A stretch of 64,000 nt of DNA from Sambucus nigra (Eukaryota; Streptophyta; Magnoliopsida; Dipsacales; Adoxaceae), in the NCBI GenBank assembly GCA_949130495.1, contig OX422208.1:394900561-394964560 (forward strand), read 5' to 3'. A model generated the notes under the pieces. The model was not told the DNA's origin and made no database searches. It worked only from the letters and a program-made list of their open reading frames with translations. This document shows positions 20,824 through 31,854 of this stretch, one piece after another. Position 1 is the stretch's first letter. Each line of letters begins with the position of its first letter. The position numbers and the translations under genes are program-made.

Positions 20824-23499
20824 CAATAAACAAAATCAACAAGAGAGAATTTAATATGTAATACACCATAATATAGACTTATTAAGTAGGCAGGATTTGA
20901 CCTCCATAAAATGAAACTAAATAAACAACACTATTTCTCACAAGTTACAAAAAAAATATAGAACATTGGTATTCTTAAATCATCAATTGATGCATATCGC
21001 GTCATTCATAAGAATGAACTCATAACCCTATGATTTTAAATAATTAATTTAATTGAGAAATAATTAAATACGTAAATTTTAATTTGAAAATTGACATGTT
21101 AACTTAATTGGTAAATTAAATTACTAAGTTAATTCTTAATTTGAAATGTTAGATCTATGGGTTAGCCAATTGTTTAATTTAATAATTTATGTGCACCAAA
21201 TTATCTAACTATGTGCTAAAAAAATTAATAATGGTTAAATAAATTAAGTCTCTATAAATTTATTTAAAACAATAGTTTTAATAAAAATTAGGTTGTAATT
21301 TTATTTAATTGGACTTGAGACTATTTTTATGAATTGAGTGGACTCTTAGGATATTTGGAAGTCCAAATAAGGTTAAGATAATGGGATATTGCACCCAGGG
21401 ATTGGATGACCCGTTGGGGTAAGTTTGGACATATTTTGGATTAGTTGGATTCTGGTAAACTCATGTAAAATAGGGTTTAGTAAAATTATGAAAATTACCT
21501 ATTTAAACATCACCTTAATTGAACAATAGCCTATTATCATACTTTTAGTCAAAGCCTAAACCTAAATAGAGGTAGGCTAGCTTGGAACGTGAATAGACAA
21601 GTTAGAGGCAAAATTGGAAGGAAGTCTTAGAGCATTGGGAGAAAAATTGGGGATTAAGAAGCTAATTATCTTCTTCAAAATCAATCAATTCATTATAAGG
21701 TAAGAACTATGCCCTACTTTACCCTTTTTAATCCATGTGATAAAAGTCGATTCAGGTTTTGTAATGATTAAATTAACAGCCAATTTAACAAAAATATGTA
21801 ATTTGAATGTAAATTGGATAATTTGACCTAATTGATAGAATTGCTATCAAATTGCGTAATTGGAACATTCATTTATGTGAATTATAAAATTTGATAAACA
21901 CTTATTATCCATATTTGTAAATTTCTTGAAATTATATTTAATTGATTACCATTATTATATGTAACTAGGAATGGAATGAAATTCAGATTCATGTTAGAGA
22001 AATATTAATTAGTGTAATTGTTTATTATCTCCTCAATTAATATTTCCACAAATTGGTGTTAAGTTACGAACTGGACATATTAAAATTCATATTAGTAGAT
22101 TGAATCCAGGTTTAGAAGGTGTTGTATCATTTTGGAATACATGTTTTAGGATTTGATATATTCATAATGTTTATGCTTAATTATGTTTTTTATCTTATTA
22201 GAATTGATAAATTTATGATTTAGATGTAAAACAATGTACTTTGATAACCCTAAACTTTTGTAAAAACATTGGAAACTAATATGGGGTGATTGGGGATAAG
22301 TTTGGATAAATTTTAGATTAATTATGAAATGAAAAATAATAATAAAATGAGGTTGAATACCACAATCACAAACCCAGATTGATCTGGGGATGGGTTGAAT
22401 CGATCCAATCCTGGGATTGTGGTTGGGGTAGTTTTGGTGGTTTTCTCAATTCAAAAATAATTTTGGATGATTTAAAATATAGTTAAATATTATTTTAGAC
22501 CAGTTAGCGGGGTTGAACATGGAAGAGAATCCCTAAAGCCTCAAAACATGTTAAAGAGGTTTAATTACTTAATTAAAACTTTATAGCCCTTGGGAGAATT
22601 AGGAAGGATAATCTATGAAACAAAATGATTTTTGAACACTTAAAATTATTATTTAGGACATTTAGGTTGGTTCCTTAGGATTGATAATAATTCTAACTTT
22701 GGTGTTATGATGAGGTATGTTTGGAACATAAATTAATCGTTAAGAACCATTGTGTATTTTGTTAATGACGATACGTAGGTTGTATGTACTTATTTAGATA
22801 GCTTATGAAATTAATTAACATTATAAAAAATGTTTCTTGCGTAAGAACATCAATTAATCAAGTTAATGAAAGTAAGTAGAAAGAACTAGATTCAAAGAAT
22901 GAATCTAGGGTTTGGATCATATTACCTTTATGGATATTATAGGTTATCCGAATGAGGAGAATTATTTAATGAAAAAGATGAAAAGGTTGATTTTATTCCT
23001 CCTCCAAATCCTTGATAAAATGCCATGAATGACTTGAATCTTCTAGTATATGATTCTCCCAAAACAAGGCTTGTGTATGGGCACTCATGGGGATAAAAAG
23101 TTGATGATTTGAGAGAAAAACCACTTTATCTCTCCCTAACCCTTCATAAAAATGTGAATAATATTTTTCTCTCCCTCTCTAACCTAGAGAATGTCTCATG
23201 CATCTTAAACCTCTTCTTTTGACACATATAAAAGGGTACATTAAATGTGATTGGGCCAATTAGGGTTTCATAAAGTTTGGGCTTACTACTTGGGTAATGG
23301 AATATACCATAGACCTAAGCGTAAAGTAAATTGGCCTCCAAACTGAAATATGAGTTTCACATTAGTTCATGTAATATTTTTTCTTTCTTGTTTAACTATA
23401 ATTAATTCCAGGAAATAATTATAATTTCACTATAATTTAATTATATTTGAATTACTCGAATATCGAGGTCTTGTTTAAAAAGTTAGATAGTGCATAATA
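20824..23499 (+). repeat. AT-rich, LTR-like region of uncertain identity
   Basis: No credible ORF. It has several traits of the Tekay-type LTRs nearby: TGTAATACACC at 20855, an early AATTAATTTAATTGAG block (21050), a leader-like segment ending TATAAG|GTAAGA (21700), and near-palindromic boxes (GATTGATCTGGG, GAATCGATCC) at 22370-22430. A possible end is GGTACTTACA at 23501-23510, where copia coding sequence starts. No target duplication is visible. Positions 22860-23380 may instead be copia leader or LTR sequence. Confidence 0.35.
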
Positions 23500-23663
23500 A
23501 GGTACTTACAGTCTATGAATTCATTGGAAGTGGAGGAACGGCTAGTTCATGAATCCTATTTTCAATGTGAAATGACCAAGAGGCCCTTCACAACCAAAGA
23601 AAATAAAGCGAAAGATACGTTAGAATTATTTCATTTTGATTTTTATGGCCCTGTGACTATCTA
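23500..23663 (+). pseudogene. Ty1/copia pol, left fragment (pre-integrase and start of integrase)
   Basis: An open stretch reads ERLVHESYFQCEMTKRPFTT then KENKAKDTLELFHFDFYGPV. This matches the copia GAG-pre-integrase/integrase junction (CxxGKMTKRPF, AKDxLELxHxDxxGPM). It stops exactly where the element 23664-27673 is inserted and resumes at 27674. Upstream copia gag is not visible. Confidence 0.8.
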
Positions 23664-26600
23664 TGTAATATACTTCTCTAATCTTTAATTTAAGTCCTTC
23701 TGTAAATTATACCGAAGTGGGGTTGATAAAAACTATAGGGAAAATGTGGGTCAAATTGAAGAGAATAAAAGGAAAAGAAAAAGGAGTCGTTCTAACGACA
23801 AAGGGATGTCGTTAGAAGCGAGAAGTGAGATGGGGGTTGTCTCCCGAAGGTCGCGCGAAGCAAACCTTCCCATGTCACGCAAAGGTCGCACGAATCCAAA
23901 CTTCAAACGAGGTTAGGATATCGCTCGAATGATATGGGCATGTCGTTTAAAGGGCGTGTCTCGAAAATGTTTTATCAGATTTCCCTTGTGCGTTGTCACA
24001 TTGCTCGCCTTTAATTTGGTGTAGTGTTAATCCTAGATTAGCCCAGATTTGGCAAAATGGGAATTTAGGGCTTTGGAGGGTTTTTAAATGGATGATTTAG
24101 GCTCATTTGTGGGAGAAATTAGATTAAGAGTGAGAGAGTGTGGAGGGGTAGTCTTCCTCCACCATTTTGGTCTTCCTACGCCCTCTCACCACCACAAACC
24201 ACAATGCTACCACCACCTTTCGACATTATAACCTGATGTTTGTCATATATTCCACCATATAGGAACATTATACACCCATTTCAACCATGGATGAGGAGAT
24301 CTACGAATTTTGAAAAAGTGTTGGGGGATTTTTGGAGACGATGATGGAAGCTCTGAAGGAGTTTGAAGGGGGGTTTTGGCTTGGAAGCTTCAAAGGAGTA
24401 CAAATTGAGCATTTTGGAGGCTTGAGGCCACCTTTGGAAGTGGGGGTGGGGGTTACTCCTCCTGCACCAAAATTCTTACAACAATTTGGAGTCTCTAGAG
24501 GTGGAAAAATCTATCCTTAGTGTTTAATACTCGATTTTCATTATTTGTAGTCTTGATGTTATGATGCATGAGTATGATGCACATGAGTAAATTTTTATGA
24601 AATAAAATGTTATTTTGTTGAAAATAAATGATGAAGTAAATATTTCAAAGTCTTGAAATATTAAAACTTGGTATTTTATGAAAATGGTGTATTTTCTAGA
24701 AAGAATGATGTTAAACATTTTATGAAATAAAATGTTTAGAAATAATGATTTATTTAGCTAAACATTGGTGAAATAATGTTTCAAAGTTTCTTCAAAAAAT
24801 GTAAAGATTATATGAAAAGGGACATTTATTGAGTTTGAATAAATTAAATATCTTTTATGGCTTGAAAGTATATTTTTGCAAGTATGATAAATTCTTAGAA
24901 TGAAAAATATGTTTAACCCATTTGATAAGATTTTAAGGTTTAAATCCATCTTCTCATGCATATAAACTTATAGTATTTGGATAATGAATGTATAAATAAG
25001 TTTAAAGAAGGTTTTGTTGGGTTTAAACATGGAATAAGAAAAGTAGAATTCTTATCTTCAAAGTGTGATAAAAAAGGGTTAAAAGTGTGATAAGTACAAA
25101 GTTGTAAGACTATATGTGTTGATAAAAAGAAATGACATTTTCTTATAAAAGTAGTCTTTAAGTGTTATTAGATTTCTTAAATAAAGAAAGTAAAGAAATC
25201 TCTAGTTTGAAAAATGGTCAATAAAGGTATTGAATAAGTGTTAATGGGTAAACATTGAAAAGTTGGTGTGTATAACTTAATAATGTTGTAAACATTAACA
25301 CTTATAAAATTGAAAAGGAAATAATGAGATAAAGATGTTTCCAATTAAGAAGAATATTACTCCAAGGTTAAAAGGGTGTTAATGTGTTAAAACACTTAAG
25401 AAGTTAGTGTGGGTAACTTAATAGTGTTTTGGAGAAATTAGCACTTGCAAAAATGGAGTAAAAGATGAATTCAGAAACAAATGGGTAAAATGGTAACTTT
25501 ACTTCAAGTGGAACATTTTTATGAAATAAAAATATTAAAAAAGGTGTTACACAAAGTGGTCCTAAATGAAAATGATTTTTGAAATAAAATTAAGGTTAAA
25601 GTGTAAAGGACATGAAATGGCAAATTTTAAAGTGTAATACAAGTTAGGGTGAAACCCCAGGTTTCGGCTTCGGCCGGGTAAAAGGAAGACTGGAATTATA
25701 TGGACATTTGTAAAATATTAAGACACATGTAAAGGAACTCGGATGAAAGACTCAAAACAACGGGCCAGAGCATATGGTACGCATAGCTGGCGGTGTGGAG
25801 CCTGTTGAAGTATATGATTATTGAAAGATTCCGAGAGAAGATAAAGGAATAAGGAACATATCAAGAAATGGGTTGTGTGGTGGAATTTGTTAACACGACC
25901 TAACTTGAATGAATTAATAAATGTTCTGGTAAAGCTTAAAATGGATAAGTAAATTGTGAATTGATTAATGTCCATAATGTAAAGGAAAGGTAAAGTAAGT
26001 GGATAAATGGGTGGTTAAACAACCTAAGGGGTTAAACCCATAATTTTCACATGAATGTGTGGTAAAAGGCTTTCAAAGACAAAATAAGTATGTTCTAACA
26101 TGGTGCTCCCATGTGTTGAAAGGGTGGTTTTCAATGAAAATACTAATGTGGATTGGTTAAAATAAAAAGGTTAATTTCGTTAAAAAAATGTCTTTCGATC
26201 AAACCAAGTGTATCGGTTTCAAGTATTTAATCGCGTGTGTTAAATAAAGTGATAAATGCTAAAATGAGAAAAAGGAAGTCTTCTACAAGATTAAGGTGAA
26301 CTAGTCTGGATAAATAAGGTTTTAGAAAGTAAACCGTTTCATGCATTAAGTATATGTATATGTATGTTTATATATTTATACAAGGTAATTGCATGTCCAC
26401 GCAGGTATAATGTGTTAGAGTCTTTTTTTTGCCACTCAATTCTATACTGCATTTGTATATTTCCCACTAAACATTTGGCTCACTCCCTCGCTTTGTTATG
26501 GCAGGTTAGGAGAGGTTTCGTGTTTTGAGACCGTTATACAGGTGAGTACTTTCTTTATTATTATGTTAGTATCTATGTATGCTTGGACTTCGAGGTACTC

Positions 26601-26783
26601 CCCATGGGTCCCTAACGTAGTTTAATTTAAAATTGGAATCGCATGTTAAACAAGTGGAACGTTATTTACAATAAAACTGGATTTGCAACATTATGTAGGT
26701 TATTTCATTACACTTCACGCCTAATGCTTAGGTCGAACCGGGTTGACTACTGGTAACCCATAAATCTGAATTGGGTCATTACA
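23664..26783 (+). repeat. 5' LTR of the truncated Ty3-type element
   Basis: 3120 bp from TGTAATATAC to GGGTCATTACA. It contains degenerate palindromic boxes at 23785-23960 (GTCGTTCTAACGAC, GTCGTTAGAAG) like those of the Tekay LTRs, and a leader-like region at 24130-24520. Its last 260 bp (from about 26523) reappear at 27415-27673. Confidence 0.85.
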
Positions 26784-26785
26784 AA

Positions 26786-26797
26786 TGATATCAGAGC
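26786..26797 (+). other. Primer-binding site of the truncated element
   Basis: TGATATCAGAGC two bases after the LTR; an initiator-Met type site with one change from TGGTATCAGAGC. The following 620 bp to 27414 show no ORF worth reporting. Confidence 0.75.
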
Positions 26798-27414
26798 TTT
26801 AGGTTCAAGGTTCCTTTCGGGAGTGACGTGGTGAGGCTGGTATTGGATCTTACAACGTCGGTGTTGGTTTGGGTTGGTCATGCTAGTTAGGTGACGATTT
26901 AGTTCGTGTCCTCGAGGATAAAGTCAAATAGGTTATCATGACAAGTAAGTTAGTTCCAAGTGGCATGCGATCAAGTTGATAGTTATTAATCTCTTTCGTG
27001 CTTCGGAATAGAATTGTTAGTAATTTACGGGTGTTCGTACAAGCCAATAGTGGTGACACCATGGTTGTTAGTGTGAGATGCTTATGTTCAAATCCTTGAT
27101 GATGTAGAAACTTTTGAAATGTCAATAGCGTGAGATGATCCCCATTGGGAAGGTGGCAGAAATTGCATTTGGTCAATGATAGACGTTGACGGTTAGGGCG
27201 TCGTGACTAGGCACCGATGATTTGTGATTAGAGGGTATGTAGTCATTAGGTACGACGCTTATGGGTTATTAAATCCGATAATATAATTAAGAAAATTTGA
27301 TCCTAGGGGTGATATCGCACTTGATGGTAGTTTGGTGAACATATGAAGTTGTGTAGGCTAATAGTGGCAACATCGTGATACTTTGTGTGAAACGTATTGG
27401 GAGTGGTTTTTTAT

Positions 27415-27673
27415 TTGAGAGCGTTATACAAGTAAGTACTTTATTTATTATTACGTTAGTAACTCTATATGCTTGGACTTCGGTGTGTTCCCCATGGGTC
27501 CCTCGCGTAGTTTAATTTGAAATTGGAATTGCATGCTAAACAAGTGAAACGTTAATTACAATAAAATTGGATTAGAAACATTATGTGGGTTATTTCATTG
27601 AACTTCACACCTAATGCTAGGGTCAGACCAGGTTGACTACTGGTAACCCATAAATTCGGATCGGGGTGTTACA
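27415..27673 (+). repeat. Residual 3' LTR end of the truncated element
   Basis: Aligns with 26523-26783 (shared GCGTTATACA-type start, CCCCATGGGTCCCT, GACTACTGGTAACCCATAAA) with about 15% differences, ends GGGGTGTTACA, and abuts the ATCTA target duplication. Confidence 0.9.
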
Positions 27674-29870
27674 ATCTAGGCAAGATGTAAATATGAGTAC
27701 TTTATCACTTTCATTAATAATTACTAGAGGTTTGATATATTTACGTTATGCATCACAAGTCTATAGACTTTGATAAATTCAACGTGTATAAGGCTGAGGT
27801 AGAGTGTAGGCATGGTAAACTAATTCAAATACTATGATCTGATCGTGGAGGTGAGTACCCCTTAAGAGAGTATAGTAATCACTTATCGGAGGTAGTTATC
27901 ACATCCTAATGGCATACGCTGTGAACTCCATACTAAAATGATGTAGTAGAAAGAAGGGGAATGAATCGTTTGGACATGGTTAGATCCATTATGAGTTATT
28001 CGGATCTATTGAATTATTTTTAGGGTTTTACATTAGAGAATACCATATACTTATTGAACTTAGTTCCATATAAATCGATCTGAACAACTCCTATAAAATT
28101 GTGTACTGGGCACAAGCCTAGTGTAGGACATGTTTGGATCAGGGTTTTCTCAACACATGTGTTGAGAAAGGAGCCACAAATGTTAAAATTGAGGATAGGT
28201 GTGTGTCTCTTTATTCGTTCCCCAAAAAGAACAAAGGGTGGTCAATTTTTATGATCCTAAAGATCATAGGGTATTTGTTGACATAAATTCTTATTTCTTA
28301 GAGGAAGATTATATAATGGACCACAAACTATATATTAAGTTAATCTTATAAGAGATGATAGGGAAATACTAAGTAATTTCTTCTGAACCACCCATACAGG
28401 ATGAAATACAACCTTATATTGATAATACACTTCCTAGCATTAGTGGGAGTATTACAGATGATTAGGATGCACATGTTAATCATACTGGACCAGAATTGGA
28501 GCCTCGTCCTTGTGGGAGATTCGGGCATTATCCTGGTAGGTTAGTATACTTGGTGAACACTTCAGTAAGATCCAGAGGAACCTAAATCGGGCCCTATGAA
28601 CTATGATGAGGTACTATAAGACAAGTACTCCGAGCTTTGGTTAAAGGCTATGAATACCTAGAAGGATTGAATGTATTCGAATCAGGTTTGGGGTCTTATA
28701 GTCTTTTTATATAGGATAAAACCCATAGTATGCATGTGGATCTATAAGAAGAAAATAAGGGCAAATGGAAAGGTGGAGACCTTTTATGCAAGGCTTGTAG
28801 CAAAAGGGTTTATTTAGAAAGAGGGGATTGGATACGAGGAAATCTTCTCGCTAATAATCATGCTAAAGTTTATACGGATTCTTTTATCCATTGCAGATTA
28901 TCTAGATCTTGAGATTTAGCAAATGACATCAAGACTGCATTCTTAAATAGTAGTCTTGACGAGTGCATCTACATTATGCAACTCGAGGGATTCATAGAAA
29001 TTAGCCAAGATAGCAAGGTGTGCAAGCTTAAGGGGTCCATATATGGACTTAAGCAAGTGTCAAGATCTTGGAACATCCAATTTGATAAGGTAAAATACTA
29101 TGGTTTTAATCAACGCTCAGATGAAAATTGTGTATAAAAGAAACATGGAGGAAATGTGGTGGTATTTATAATAATATACGTGGATGATATTCTTCTAATT
29201 AGGAACGATGTGGGTGTACTATCTAGTATAAGAGTGTGATTGTCTAGTCAATTCGATATTAAAGACTTAGGAGAAGCCAGTCACATCATTGGGATCAAGC
29301 TTATGAGTGATCGACAAAATAGGATGTTGGGCTTATCTGAAGCCATTTATATCGATGATGTGCTCACAAAGTTTAACATGCAAGATTTCAAGAAAGAGTT
29401 TCTTCCTTTCAAGCATATAATTTCTCTTTCTATGGATTAGTATCCTAAGACACCTGATCAAGTAGATATAATGAGAAATATACCTTATGCTTCGATGGTG
29501 GGGCAGTCGCATATATGTTATGTTGTTTATGAGACCAGAAATATGCTTTGCCATTGGAATTATCAGTAGATTCTAGTTTAACCTGTGTGAGGATCATTGG
29601 AATGCTGTAAAGCACATTCTCAGGTACTTGAAAAATACTAGATATACATACTGGTTTACTCACCAGATAGTCTATTACCCACTGGATACACAAACTCATA
29701 CTTTTAGTCAAATAGATATTCAAAGAAGTCTACCTCGCGATGTGTTTGCCTTTGGATACAAAACCATAAGTCATAGGAGTATCAAACAATCATGAATTGA
29801 TGATTCCACCATGGAAGTCAAATATAATTTAAATATATTATATGCAATGTTGGTTAATTGAACTTAGTAC
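27674..29870 (+). pseudogene. Ty1/copia pol, right fragment (integrase, RT, RNase H)
   Basis: Integrase traces include a YIYVMHHKSIDFDKF-like stretch and SDRGGEYPLREY (near 27850). The RT region at 28660-29440 shows MYSNQVWGL, RLVAKGF, IYGLKQ-like and YVDDILL-like motifs, then SSQFDIKDLGEASHIIGIKL and RMLGLSEAIYIDDVLTKFNM (29240-29440, open for 66 codons). RNase H traces follow (EDHWNAVKHILRYLKNTRYT, and SIKQS near 29790). Many stops and frameshifts mark it as an old copy. The order and motifs are those of copia, not Ty3. It ends near 29870, where minus-strand gypsy sequence begins. Confidence 0.9.
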
Positions 29871-29889
29871 GAATTCTGGTCAATTAGGT

Positions 29890-31854
29890 TTGGCATGATC
29901 ACGGGAGTTCAGAATTTAGTTTTAGTACTATTGAGAAGTTCCTCTAAAACAGTCCTAAAACATTGAGCATGCTCCTCCTAGGACCGAGAATATATCAATA
30001 TGTCATCAATGAACACTATGATAGACTGGTTCAAAATGGGAGAAATACCTTGTTTATAAAATACATAAACACTGTTAGCATGTTGGTCAAACCTAATGGC
30101 ATAACCCGAAACTCATAAGATCCATTCTACATCATAAAGGTCGTCTTTGGAATTTCCTCCTCCGAAATTCATAGCTGATGATACCCCGGCCACAAGACGA
30201 TCTTCGAAAATAATGATGTTCCTCTCAACTAATCCAATAGTTCATCGATACGTGGCAATGGACACTTATTCCATATCGCGACCTTGTTGAGATCTCGACA
30301 CACAAAAGTATCAGTGAACTGTCCTTCTTCTTTACAAATAGCACAAGAGTTCCTAATGGTGAGTGCCCCTCCGTATGAACCCCTGAATCAAGAGCAACTT
30401 AATCTTCTCCCGTAATTCCCTCATATCCAATGGATCCATTTGGTATGTTGCCCTCGTAATGGGTCTTGTGATCGATGTTAAATCTATTACAAAGTATATC
30501 TCTTGTGCAGGCGGTTAACTCGATACCTCAGCAAACATATTTATAAACTCCTAGACAAATAGTGTTGACTCTAATGATATAGTGACCTTATCTAGAGTAT
30601 CCACGTGCATGAAAACATCGATAGCAGTTTGTAATAACCCCGAAGTCATGGCAAAAATGGTCTGAATAAATGAGTATGACACCCCTATGTTAAATAAAAT
30701 CTGAGCATAACTATCGTAAACATAAAATGTACCCTCTATGGCCTATGGTTGGGACTTTTGATCTTATTGATAGAGGTTGAACATGTGTCCATAGTGAAAC
30801 TACGGGCAACCTTGTAATGGGTCTCAAGACAGTGGGGGGGAATGTTGAGTACTGCGATGGTAGGAAAAATGCTTGTATTGGGATGAGGATGGCCTAGCCT
30901 GTTGTTTTCCCTATTGATATGGGCCTAGTTTTCCCTAGGCAACCTCCAAAATGAGTGGCCCTGCTCGCCACATGTATAACATCCACCTCTAAGTTGGTTT
31001 CCCTATTAGCCATGCCCTCTTTATCTATGGATATAATGGCCCTAATGATATTAGCCCTACTAGCATGATTCCCTTGGCCTAGGTGGCCCTATGAACTCTA
31101 TCCCTAGCTGCCCTGGCGATCTTTGAATCTCTTGCGTGGGTTTCTCCCCTTATAGTGTCCCCTCTGACTGATGTAAACATCCTTATGCTCAGGACAACTC
31201 ACCACTCTCTCTATAGTCTTTAACCCTTGTCCTATCCTAGCCTTATACTTCTTAGGAAATCAATCTCTCTATAAGCCATGGTGGTCCTGTCAATGGAGCA
31301 AAGTGGTGTCCACTACCCGAGTATAAGTAGTGAATGTCAGGTAACCAATTAACGCCTACCTAACCCCCCATATGAGGCCCCTGATGAAACAATCCCTCTT
31401 CTTTGCCTCCCTATTAACCTCGTTAGGGACAAAGAAAGCAAGGTGATTAATCTCCCACTCATACCCTGCTATCGTACGATCCTCTTACAGTAGCCTCATA
31501 AAATCTGACCTCAAACTCATCTGAAGTTATAGTGGGAAGTAATTTCCCTCAAATTTGGACCAAAACTACTTTATGATCATCCTCGACGTATCCATATCCA
31601 TGCTTACTAACTCCCACCACTCAAGCGCATCCCCCACTAGCTTGAAACTAGCTAAACTCTTTTTTTTTGGACTTTCGAGCATCTACCAAGCATAGTTTGC
31701 TCTCAATATCTCGCCTCCACTGTAGGGAGATGATGGGGTCCTTAGATCTAGCAAACTCTAAAGGATTGACTTTATTGAAGGCACTCTTAGCTCTCTCTCA
31801 AGTAGAGGCAGTGTGCGGGGGATGTACAACCACAGGTGATGGCAGTGGGGTCTA
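29890..31854 (-). pseudogene. Decayed minus-strand Ty3/gypsy gag-pol fragment
   Basis: On the minus strand, 30560-29890 reads as RT: PITRATYQMDPLDMRELREK, LLLIQGFIRRG, a shifted Leu-Asn-Lys region, then [11 protein letters not shown] (about 30015-29985) and EEHAQCFRTVLEEL. A zinc knuckle CYTCGEQGHSFWRL lies at about 30990-30950 (the last Cys is Leu), with gag-like sequence to the right (31100-31854). The element is cut at 31854 by element 2 and resumes at 42663. Its 3' part (RNase H, integrase, 3' LTR) is missing on the left, where it abuts copia. Multiple stops and frameshifts. Confidence 0.85.

Larger units (their letters stand above)
23664..27673 (+). mobile_element. Truncated Ty3-type LTR element inserted in copia
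   Basis: Exact five-base target duplication ATCTA at 23659-23663 and 27674-27678. It holds a complete 5' LTR, a primer-binding site, about 630 bp of non-coding internal sequence and only the last 260 bp of the 3' LTR. One deletion has thus removed gag-pol and most of the 3' LTR. The copia reading frame continues across it, which confirms the boundaries. Confidence 0.9.

Noticed and set aside
24332..24520. 62-codon ORF in the LTR of the truncated element
   Set aside because: No recognisable domain; it lies in a leader-like region and has no counterpart to test it against.
20855..26783. A single 5.9 kb LTR
   Set aside because: Copia coding sequence at 23500-23663 and the exact ATCTA duplication show that 23664 is a separate LTR start.
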